A stretch of DNA of 64,000 nucleotides, taken from Dermanyssus gallinae. Lineage: Eukaryota; Arthropoda; Arachnida; Mesostigmata; Dermanyssidae. The translations under genes were made by a program, and so were the position numbers. The notes under the pieces are model-generated. The model had not been told where the DNA came from. It searched no databases and saw only the letters and a list, made by a program, of their open reading frames with translations. The stretch lies in NCBI GenBank assembly GCA_003439945.1, contig QVRM01005976.1:1171001-1235000 (forward strand). The letters are read 5' to 3'. Of the stretch, positions 33,914-46,200 are shown piece after piece. Every line of letters starts with the position of its first letter. Positions within the stretch are counted from its first letter, which is position 1.

Positions 33914-36900
33914 CTGGCCGGGGCCGAACAACAGACCCGCACGGACGGACGGACGAACGAACGAACAGACAGACAAACAGAGAGACAAACAAACAGACGA
34001 AATCAACACAATATAATAAGCAGAGTTAGTAATCATTATAGTAAGTGTAGTAGTAGTAGTAGTAGTAGTAGCAGCAGCTAAGTAGTAGCAGTAATAGCTA
34101 TTGTAGTCGCAGCAGTAATAGCTATTGTAGTAGCTGCAGTAATAGCTATTGTAGTAGCAGCAGTAATAGCTATTGTAGTAGCAGCAGTAATAGGTATTGC
34201 AGTAGCGCCAGTAATAGCTATTGTAGTAGCGCCAGTAATATCTATTGTAGTAGCGCCAGTAATAGCTATTGTAGAAGCGCCAGTAATAGTTATTGTATTA
34301 GCAGCAGCAGCAGCAGCAGTAATAGCTATTGTAGTAGCGCCAGTAATAGTTATTTTAGTAGCAGCAGTAATAGCTATTGTAGTAGCAACAGTAATAGCTA
34401 TTGTAGTAGCGCCAGTAATAGCTATTGTAGTAGCGCCAGTATTAGCTATTGTAGTAGCAGCAGTAATAGCTATTGTAGTAGCGCCAGTAATAGCAATTGT
34501 AGTAGCGCCAGTAATAGCTATTGTAGTAGCGCCTGTAATAGCTATTGTAGAAGCGCCAGTAATAGCAATTGTAGTAGCTCCAGTAATAGCTATTGTAGTA
34601 GCGCCTGTAATAGCTATTGTAGAAGCGCCAGTAATCGTTATTTTATTAGCAGCAGCAGCAGTAATAGCTATTGCAGTAGCGCCAGTAATAGCTATTGTAG
34701 TAGCAGCAGTAATAGCTATTGTAGTAGCGCCAGTAATAGCTATTGTAGTAGCAGCAGTAATAGCTATTGTAGTAGCGCCAGTAATAGCTATTGTAGTAGC
34801 GCCAGTAATAGCTATGTCGACGTCGACGGCGTAGGTGAACGAAGATGAGGTAAACGCTAGCATCGTCATCGGCTTTCGCTGCCGCCACCACCACCGCTGC
34901 AGCCGCCACCGTCGCCGCCGCCGCTGCTACCACCTCTTCCTACCGGAGGTTAAGTGGGGTAGCGGGAGAAGGGGGTATGGCAGAGCGGCGCGGGCCAAGG
35001 CGTTCGGTTCATTTCAGCAGCATGGCGCATTCCAGCTGAACCTGGCTGAACTTTTCGTCGCTACGTGGCGGCGATGCTGCTGCTGCCGCTGTTGCTGTTG
35101 CTGCAGCGGCACCACCAGCCACCGTCTTCGCGTTCGGCGTTTCGCCGTGCGCCGCTGCGCCGCCAGTGTTGTTGTTGTTGCCGCTGCTGTTGTCGGCGTG
35201 GAAGCCGAAACTTTCGGCTTCTTCACTCAACGTGCGAGCGTCTGCGACTAGCGCGCGCGCGCGCTCACCGAGATGGTCGGGCGCACAAGGTTGGAAATTA
35301 GCAAGGGATTGCCAGCCGACGCATTCGGAGTGCCGCCGCGCTTCCAAATCCTTCGCGTGCGCACCCCTTCTCCTTCCACCATCACCCACCCACCCCATCC
35401 CCCCGCACTCCTCCGTATGCCTCTATCGTGACCGGCCATCGACCTGTCGCCGGTCGAGCGACCGACCGACCGGCACGGCACGGCACATACAGCTGAAGCA
35501 GCAGCAGCAGCCGCCTCGCCTGGTAAGCCGAGAACACCTCCTAAGACTCTAGGATTTAAGTTGGAAACGTATGTCAACATCGGAACTTGGTGTACGTACA
35601 AAAGCTCGCTCAAGCCGGCAAGCAACAACAATAACAGCAACAACAACAGCAGCAGCAGCAACAACAACAACAACAATAACAGCAACAACAACAACAATAA
35701 CAGCAACAACAACAACAACAACGACTATCATCACTTCTACCACTACGACGATTATGGCGACAACTGTGCTTACGCGCCTGAGCATTTGTCTTTCCAAGTC
35801 TCTCGTGCACTCTCCGTTGCACTCTTTAACTTTCTTTCTTGGTCACTCATTTCGTCGTATAGCTTTCTCGTAAGTCTCGTTACTCTGCGTTTTCCTGCTC
35901 GCTGCCCTGCAGCTGTATTGTGTGGCACGCGTCGACGATAGACAATTTCGCATTCACTGCTGAAATAAAGCCTGTTGGATCTGTTGCTGCTGCTGCTGCC
36001 GCTGTTGTTGTGGTTATGGTAGTTGTTGTTACAGTTGTTGTTGTTGTTGTTAAATATTGGCTGGAAGGCAAACTGACTAAGTAAAGCCTGGAAGGCAAAC
36101 TAAAACTAACTGAGAGAAAACAAACTGATTAGTCGAGTCGTCATCATTGTCGTTGTTGTCACCGTTTCCCTATTTATCAATTTATCTATCTAGGAATACA
36201 CGCAAGCCTGCACGGACAATCGTCGTAGTAATGTGCCTGCCTAACGAAAGCAGGCCGATGCAGCGGATAACGTACTTTCCTGCTGAGCACTTTTCGTCCC
36301 AGTCGAGATGGCCGTGGTAGAAGTACTTGGTCTTCGTCTTGCGACACATCCGATACGGGATCGGTCCGAGAATGCGCTCCATCATGGCAAGGTGCTCCCT
36401 GTTGTCATGCGTCTGTGAAAAACAAAAACGAAGCAAAATTACTCTCTAGCCGGCAAAGGAGCCTTGTTGTTTGGCTAAACCTGTTGTCGCCTACCTGTTT
36501 GGGATCAGCCAGCCGGCTTTTTTTTACAGCCAACCTAAATATGTTCCATGCTTTTTACACGATCACGTATATATATATATATATATATATGCATTTGTAT
36601 GGACGCACGCATATAGTATATACAAGAAAATATATATATTAACTTGCATTGATTTGCATGGTTGGTAGGCAACTGAAATATGGGGGGGGGGGGGGTTAAC
36701 TTTGTCGCTTATTGACCTACAGCTTGATACGAATACGCGGTAGGTCTGTCGTGTTTCTCATACCGGGAGGGGGGGAGGGAAGTGATCTGGTGTTTCATCC
36801 TCAGCCATCTCAGCCGGTCAAACACGCTGCTGTTTCTATTAGTGCGGTCGCCATTGGTCGCGCGATCAGGGCCTTTTTTAACCCACTTTGGCGAGTAAAT

Positions 36901-36964
36901 CTAATAATATTTAGTTTTTAGCTCATCCGTTTCTCTCCCCCCATCTATCTCTCTCTCTCTCTCT

Positions 36965-36995
<31 letters not shown>

Positions 36996-38801
36996 ATCTC
37001 CTTGACACACCCCCTTTTTTGGTTGTATGTCTGTCCCTTCCGCCAGTGTCTACATGTTGATCGGCACGTGCTCTCATATGAGGCAACACAGAACGCGACC
37101 TGGAGTTCGTAGTCACAAATCGTATGCATTTGCGGCGGCGGGGGAGACGGTAGCTATGTGTTTGTCTATGCGCGTCGTCGTCGTCGTCGCCGTTGTCATG
37201 CGGCTATCAGCTAGATGAATGCCGAATGATCACGTGTTCGATCTAACGATGCTCGAATATTCGCAACGGTTTTTTGCCGCGTGTGCCCCCAATTTGTATG
37301 CCAACGATACATCTCTACTACCCGAGATTTAGGTGCTCGTTCGCTAGCAAATTATTATTATTATTATTATTCTTTCAACGCCGTGTGTTCGTAACAAAGC
37401 CGAGGCCGTCCGTGTGTAAATGATGTGCGCTTGTTTAAAGCTGCCTGATCTGCCGACGGTGCGGTTCATTGGCCGACTCAGCAGCTGCTGCTGCTGAAGA
37501 AAACGATGAATACGACAATGACAATGCGGTAGGTAATCGGGGCCACAAAAATGAACAACCCCTCATCGAGAGACGATACCCCCTCCGCCTCACCGCCACA
37601 TTGCCTCTCTTCTCCGCCTGCCTCCAACTGCTCCGATCTGTCAGACAGATTCCGTCTGACTGTCCATTAACGAGACCGATTCTCCCGTATCGAGTATAAC
37701 CGAGTATATGATTCGATAGTTGTGGCAACAACCACAAAAAAATCATATTCATCTTCCGAGCGGCGGAGGAGCGTTGACGATGATGATGATGATGATGATG
37801 CTTCTGCTTCTGCCCGCAGGACTGGTCAGTCGCACGCAAATACATTATTACTCTGTTCATTCTGCAAATATTTCAAGTAATGGGTCCGAATATAAAACTG
37901 AGGAATTATCCAGTCGAACGTAGGCAGGAACCTCGAAGGGACGACCAGGATTACGTTGATGATGACGACGACGATACAGACGGAGATAAAGCTGTCGTGG
38001 TCACTGCGGCCAGGTGATCGTTGCCGGTGCCGGCTCTCTCCATTAGGCCGATTGCTCGCTCGCGTTGCTGGAATCTTCAGGCAGTTTACGCGGGGGGTTG
38101 GGATAGGTGGGGGGTGGGGTAGGTGCTCTGATTGAAGTCTCAGCGAGATGATGGAACTGGGCAAAAGTGGGGCTTCATTTCGAGGAAATAACCCTTGGTA
38201 TCTACCGATGCAAAACGACGACATTGGCGGCAACGTTCACAGCAACAACACGAGCTAGACATCTACGCAACGGTTAAATTGAGAGACCACAACTACAAAC
38301 AACGTTTCACTGCAGTTTTGGTCATTTCGCATCAGAAAGATAATTTATATTTTTTTAAATACTATGTTAACGTTTACGGTGTAACAACAAATCCCTTTAA
38401 ACATGCGCACGTCAATGTGCATGTGGGCTATTGCCCAAGTTAATAACAAATATTTTAAATTAAACTCCACATACAACTGAATGACGTATCGAGCTTTGTG
38501 ATAATTCTAATGCCAAAATAAATATAGTAATTTATATAGTTATGGCGGCATCAGACGGTTATTGTTCTATCATATAAGACTCACAATAAGGGCTGTATAT
38601 AGATGCATATAAACTAAGAAAATGCTTTAGTAGTTCTCGTATAGTTCTCGTTGTATAACGGCAAAGGGAGTCACATATTGAAATAAGTGTACAATTGAAG
38701 TCAACTTGAAAAACGAAATGATTTACATTTAAAGTACACTTATATAGCCTGCTATCGCGTGTGGTGTGCGTAATTAAATATTGCTTATAATACATAGCTA
38801 A

Positions 38802-38839
<38 letters not shown>

Positions 38840-39772
38840 TATATGTATAAACGTGCACGCGTATATCATGAACGCACCCATATAAGCACACTCCCTCAAG
38901 ACACACAGACGTGGAATAGATTGATATTAGAACATAACAATATAAGTTTAACTACACAGACCGAAGCGTCTGAACCACAGCCTAGCAAATTTTGCGAGGC
39001 CCATTTCGTAGCCATGTGAGAGCAACTATTCTACCGCCGGGTTTTCAATAGCCTCAACGGCCGGCGCAGTCTACGAAGAAGAGGCTTCCGCCCACATTCG
39101 TATATGTACACACACCGCCTGACCCTCTCTCTAGCAGCCGACACAGTGGCTGACCCCGAGAGCTACCCAAAGAAGATCTGTCACGATGCCAGAAACTAAA
39201 CTGGACCAGCATACCACAACAGTACAACAACAGCAACAACGATACCAACAACAACAACAACAACAACGAAGACAACAATAACAGGAATAACAACAAAGCA
39301 ACAACAAGAGTAACATCAAATGGCTGCTAATGCAGCTACAGATTCAGGACTTCTTTGGCGGAAGTCGTACTCGTCGCCGCTACCGCCGCAAGCCGCCGCC
39401 ACTCCTCCTCCGAACGCTTCCGCCATCGGGCGATCGCGACAAAAGGGCAGCCGTGTCTAGTCGTGGCAACGTGCCCCGAGTGCACCGGGGCCCCTTCTTT
39501 CCTGGCTGCCCTGCTCGACTGCACCTTCGGGACGAGCGGGAGACGCCTTCGATCGCAGCTCATCTCGTCGCAGCGCTCGTAGGTGGCTTGCTTCTCTCTC
39601 GTTGGCCGCCAACCATCAATTGTCAAGTCAGCTAAATACCTCAAAAACCTAACTACCAACTGGCGTTCCTAGTGCCACCTACTAACCGTGCCCATGCTCA
39701 TATAACGCACCTATGCATCATAGAACAAACCTTTAAAAAAGAAGACATCTAGAAAACATCAATATTTATATA

Positions 39773-39811
<39 letters not shown>

Positions 39812-39820
39812 ATCAATATT

Positions 39821-39874
<54 letters not shown>

Positions 39875-41735
39875 CAGGTAGTTCAACAAGTTCTTAGAAT
39901 GAAAACCAAGAATTTTCCAAATCTTGTTTTTAATTTTTTCTTATTCGATATACTCCCCGAGAAGCTCAATACACTTTTCCCACCGAGATTTCAGAGCATT
40001 TATACCTCTTGAGTAGAATTCCGCGTCTTTAGACTGAAAATAACCATTGACATCAGCCTTAACCTCTTCATTGCTGGAAAAACGCTTTCCACCGAGACTA
40101 TTCTTCAAATGTCCGAAGAGGAAATAATCAGAGGGGGCCAGGTCTGGAGAATAGGAAGGTTGTTCAATAAGTTCGAACCTCAGTTGGGCCAGTTTTGCCG
40201 TTGCTTGCCGCGACTTGTGTGCGGGAGCATTGTCCTGGTGAAACAGGACAACCTTCTTCTGCAAAGCGGGCCGTTTCACGATGAGTTCTTGCTTCAGGCA
40301 GTCCAACAGTCTTGCATAATATTCTCCCGTGATCGTTTTACCGCTCTCAAGGTAGTCGACCAGAATTATTCCACGTTGGTCCCAAAAAACCGTAGCCATC
40401 ATCTTTCCGGCCGATGCCGTTGTCCGCACCCTCTTCGGAGGTCCTTCACCAGGTGCACACCATTGACGAGATGCTTCTTGGATCTCGGGAGTGTAGTGAT
40501 GGACCCAGCTTTCATCGACGGTCACGAATCTGCGCCAAAAATCCGACGGATTTTTCGACATCTTGGCCAAATTTCGCTGTGAAGCGGAAACACGCGCGTC
40601 TTTTTGGCCTTGGTTGAGCAAATGCGGCACCCATTTTGCTCTGAGCTTTTTCATCTTCAAGTTTTCGTGCAGGATGAAATGCACTCTACCCAAACTGATC
40701 CCCAAGGCCTCCGCTATCTCCCTAATGTTCACTCGCTTAATTGCAGCAACGATTTTCCGCACTTTTTCCACGTTTTCCTCATCAGTTGCCGTTTTTGGGC
40801 GTCCTGAACGTAGTTCATCCTCGGTGCTCCTGCGACCTCTTTTTGACTCATTAATCCAGTTGGAAACAGTGGCAAAACATGGCGCAGAGTCACCGTACAC
40901 CTCGTCTAACTCAGTTTTCACTTGGGTCGCATTCCAACCTTTGAAATAAAAATGCTTGATAACCACTCGAAACTCTTTTTTCTCAATTTTTCAAAATCAC
41001 GCCGATACGTTGCACGGGAAAAGCGATCAAACGAAATCGCAACGGCCAATCACCATAATATATTGACTGCTAGCATTCGAAAAGTTGCCGTTTCCAATAG
41101 CGGTGAAAGCGCGCCAAAATTCGAATTCTGAAAAGCTCATTTTAAGAACTTGTTGAACTACCTGTATATATATATATATATATATATACATATATACATA
41201 TATACATATACATATATACATATATACATATATACATATATATATATATACGTGTGAGTGTGAAAAAGAGAGAAAGGGCATATTATGAATGACCTAGTAA
41301 GGCATAGCTACCGTCTGTAAACAGAGGGAAAATGAGGGAAACATATTCATGCAACACACTCTACACATAGATCAGGGCTGGTCGTAGTTTGTTTGGCATT
41401 ACAGTAAAGGCCATAAGCTCGGCTTTGCAGCTGTACCATGAACAAAATGACGTCGTTAGCCTTGCCTTTCATTATTGAACCAACTGAGGACCAGATGGGG
41501 ATTGAGCGTGTCTTGATAACTACACGCAGAAATGGAAGCAGAAGAAGTCGATTGCAGGTGCCGAACTCTGCGGTCTGTTTCGCACACGTATTTTGTTGCC
41601 ACCTAAGACCACCTAAGGTGAGCAGCACTCAAGATCCTATACCACATTGCTGTAAATTATCTGTTGCATTTTCCCGTTCTTGGTTCACGTTTGTACAACA
41701 GAGTCCATTAAGATGTGAAGACCAATATGAATATA

Positions 41736-41795
<60 letters not shown>

Positions 41796-43028
41796 TATAT
41801 GAGAGAGACTCGTTTCCGCCACGATTTTGTTGACGACCTCTAAATCACGGCGTTTACCGTTTAAACTCTATTATCGTCGATAGATGGTAAGTTTAAATTA
41901 GAGTGTCTGCATATTTTTATGCCATTGCTACGACGTCTACCTGCGCAAAACGTCGGTAGATTTAAACTTATATCATTCGAAATCTCCACAGAGTGTGCCG
42001 TGCGTTATATAGAACTTAAGAACAATCGTTTTTCGGTTTACTTGACGACCCAAAAATGAAAATCAGACCGGCCACCATCTGCTCTTTGTGCAGATGTCAA
42101 CATACATTTCATACATTCATGAGCTACGAGCCATACATTTTTCAAATGTATACGTAACCCAACTGTGTGAGTGTGTAAACATATAAAACGTATTGAGCTA
42201 GTTTGTACACAGGTAATATAATGTATATGCTCTCGTTCGACATGCGTCTCCCTTGAAACATTAGTCACGCTTAGTCATCCTAGGTTCTCCGACCTAACAC
42301 CGAACGCTGAGTGACAGATGGCAAGGCATACCAGACAAAACATTTTCCGGCCGGATTCTCAGCCGAGATTTCATGTCTACGGAGCTGCTTTTCGCATTGC
42401 TTCATAGACGGACCCCAATAACTTCAAATGTGAGACAACGGTAGGGCTGTGAACCCGCGCACCTGTGTGTCTCCTCGGGTCGCGAGGCGCAGGCGAATGC
42501 ACCCACCACGCTACCCCCGGGCTCGAAAAGGCATGCCAGACAAGCTTGCATGTACCGAAACGCGCTAAGCGTTGTGTGATCGAATCTCCTACCTATCGCA
42601 ACACCACGCAATGAAGTCACACTGACCTGGAAAAGCGTGATGCCGAGGTAGAGCTCGAACAGGATGCAGCCGATCGACCACACGTCGCAGGTGTGGTTCC
42701 AGCCGAGCTCAAGAATCACTTCGGGAGCACGGTAGTGTCTCGTTGACACGACGGTTGAGTGATGTTCGTGATCGAACGTCGCCGACCCGAAGTCGATCAG
42801 CTTAATGCGCGTATCCCTGACGCGACGCACCTCACGTTTCTGTGCTCGCCATCGTTGTTGTTGTTGTTGTTGCCAGTTGTCGTCGTCGTCGTCGTCGTCA
42901 TCGCCAAGGCAGACGCCCCAGACATATCGTGCAACACAAACGAATATCAAAGAACAGCTCCGCTCTACTACACATACATAAGCGTATATATATATTATAT
43001 ATATATATATATAAATATATTAAAATAA

Positions 43029-43089
<61 letters not shown>

Positions 43090-43158
43090 GTATATAATAT
43101 ATATCTATATATATATATATATATATATATCTATATATATATATATAATATATACTTA

Positions 43159-43208
<50 letters not shown>

Positions 43209-46200
43209 ATCTATATATATATATACATATATATATATATAACAAGCTGACACATATTAAAGCAAGCGCCTGGCAATAATCTAACGAGACTACAGACATT
43301 GTATGAAAACCCGAGCGGCACACTTTGCCAAAAGATGGCTTGCGCTGCTCCAATTCATGACAATAGCACACCAATTAAAGACGTTTTGCAAGAAGTGACA
43401 AATCGCAGCGTACTTTTGTACGCTGCATTCAGTTTTAGACGTAAGCGTTCACCTAACCGTAGCCATTTAACTCAAATCACTGCACGAGTAGGGTTTCCTA
43501 TAATGATGTGGCCACGTGCAATACTAACCACCATGATAGAGATATAGCAGATCAGACTACGCTCAATTTTATACGCTCTATATATACTTTACATTATCTA
43601 CTATTTTATATGCTACGATGTATACGTTGTTTTAAAACAGACCTGGGGACAGACCCAACGAACCTGTGCCAGTGTGCAAATATACAAATCGCGACGGTCG
43701 TTCACGACGGCCTCAGTCAGCTCACCAAGAAGGTGAAGAAAAAAATCACAGACGCCTGAAAGTAAGGGACTTTAGGGACGTACGGTCATTTCCAAAATCT
43801 GCATTACATAGGTGGGCCGGACAGCGTGCCAGCGTACATCAACAGCCCTACCCTGAGCAAGGGTGCTGTCCAATAGACAATAGAAAAAAACCTAACAGCT
43901 TCGAAGTTTAAAACAGTCGAGCACGTTGTTCAGGAGTGTAGTGTCACAGTCTCGTTGAATAGGTACGAATTTGACCAGTAGCCTCACAGGGTACATCAGT
44001 CGTTACAATGTTCGGAGATTGAAGAGCCTAAGGCTCGGATGACCTGGGTCACCGACGTGACTTAAGGCATCCGCTTAAATTACTCGTCCAATTAGATTGG
44101 CTAGCGTGGTCGACCGACTTGAAGCGGAAGAGGCCCACCGGATAGGAAACAAACGCACAGGACAATACTACAGCAAAGATAATTATGAGAATATTAACAA
44201 TACTGCCTGTACTTATATGGAACGTATTGATGAACGACATGTGATAGGTAGCGGGTGGCAGCGGGTGCAATAATAGGAATTAGGCCATGAGTTTCGACCC
44301 CGTCGAACAAATCCATCTGATACGCTTCGGCACCTTGTGCTTGCTGTATCATCGGCCAGGCCAGGTCCGAAGAGTCAGAATGGAATATGCGGTGTCGGAT
44401 GAAATTCGCTCCGACGTCGATATTCGTCGTTGGGGGTTGGGGGAACACTCAGATCGCGAAGATGATACATGGCGGGGGAGGTTAAACGCGCTTAGGTGAT
44501 CTCGCTGGCACGCTGTTGTCTCTACTGCCGCCCATGTGATTGTCTTCGTATCACTACGCGCGTCTAAATGGTCTTGTATACCCATTTGCGCGAAGGCTGC
44601 AATCTACGGCTGCAAACAACGGCGCTCGACTTGAACATGCCGCTACGTTCAGAGGTCTAATGACAGCACCGGCGTTGTAGTAGGCAGCTGCTGCTGCTGT
44701 TGCTGCTGCCGTTGACGACATGTCTCTTCCCAATCCGAGTAGACATATAGCGTTGGAGAAGCGTTGACTCTGTCTCTTTCTCTCCCTTTCCCTGAGTGGT
44801 TCGATGGGTGTACTGGTGTGTAGGTAATGCGCAGGTTAGCTTGTCGACATTTCCGCACGGCGAGTCTAGCTAACAACAACCACAACAACAGCAAATGCAA
44901 CAACAACAACAAGCTGCCTTAACTCGCGGTCGGTATGTCTATGGGGCAGAAGCCAGGTCGGGCCAGCCAGCAGGCAGTCGACCACCCACCGTCTGAACTG
45001 GCCCGTCCGTCGGGTTACGGTGAAGCCACGTCCATCCGATCGACCTTGTGGACTTTGACAACGATAACAACATTAACAGATGAGCTAAGCGTCATCACCA
45101 AGCAGATCCTTTTCTTCGTCTCCTTTTTTAAAGGTCCTAGACTCTCGATGAACCAACCTCGAGGAGTGAGGAATGGGCGAAAAGGTAACGAAAGCCGAAA
45201 TGTCTAAGGCGATTTAGGGAAAGGGCGGAAAGGTAACGGAAGCCGAAATGTCTTAAGCGATTTAGGCAAAGGAAAGGCTATAACGTCATGTCCGAAGAGG
45301 TGACGCTGAAGAAGCGACTACTCTATGATGAGCACTACAAGCCACCGAATAGCGATGAGCACATATGTAGAGCATCAATAGTTGTTGCGCCTCCGTCCAG
45401 AGCTCAGAGACCTGTCAGACCCAGATTATAATTTTGCTCCTTTTGCTGAGCAGCGATGGCATCCACTTCAACAGTAACGCCATCATCACCACCACCGTCC
45501 CTCGTTTAGACAAATTTACACATAATAATGCAGTTTTATTCATCATAGAAGTAATAAGTACAGTAATTCAAAACAATGCAATGATTTTATTGTCTAGTTA
45601 GATACTTATTGTCTAGTAGCAGAGATTTATGAAGATTAAGTTCAACGCAGGGCGGTCGAGCATGTGGTAGCGCTTTATGTCACAACGTATATTAATGGCT
45701 GCCATGTCACGCGACAGAGTATAGAAACCTAATTCACTGCAGTGTCTTCAAACATTAGTGTGTTCTAAACGCAGGTCCTTTTTCTCCGAGAAAAGTTCAT
45801 TTTAGATTGTCTAGGCTCTATTAGAATGCTTCTTTCGATGATCAGCCTGGTAGGAAACCAAGTTGTTCCATCGGTAAAACAGAATACCCATTAAATAATA
45901 ATAATAATAATAATAATCAAAGCCAACCGCTAGATGTACAGCTTGAACTCTCTATATTCTTCGCGTCGCCGCGCTGAACTTCTAAGGCGCTGCCTTAGGA
46001 ACGCTATGGATCGTTTGTCCCCGCTCGGCATCTCAATAATCTGGCCGATTGTCCTCGTCATGGCCATGGCCTGCCATTCCCATACGCCCGATGTCTCAAT
46101 GAGAAACGGCTAGATAGTGTGCTCGTTTCCCAAGACTTTGTAGCGAGTCTTATTCCTCTCCGCTTTTAGTAAAACATCGCCTACCGTGAGGGATATTGTC

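Larger units (their letters stand above)
39875..41164 (-). mobile_element. Nearly intact mariner transposon with TIRs
   Basis: The 1290-bp element starts and ends with inverted repeats beginning CAGGTAGTTCAACAAGTTCT; these match in 27 of 28 positions. It is bordered by TA at 39873-39874 and 41165-41166, the target duplication made by Tc1/mariner elements. It lies within a long (TA)n microsatellite in a 6.2-kb kinase intron. The single transposase frame fills most of it. Size, TIR length and target site match the mariner family. Confidence 0.95.

Noticed and set aside
34080..34818. A CRISPR array
   Set aside because: The repeats are contiguous with no unique spacers, and the window is eukaryotic.
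34078..34869. 263-codon repetitive protein frame
   Set aside because: The frame is a by-product of a 24-bp, stop-free tandem repeat inside an intron.
43299..43760. Possible plus-strand exon ending TDA (43640-43758)
   Set aside because: It looks acceptor-bounded but has no family match, no partner exon, and lies antisense in a kinase intron.
44194..44448. Minus frame [20 protein letters not shown] onward
   Set aside because: Slightly protein-like, but flanking frames are broken and no family could be named.
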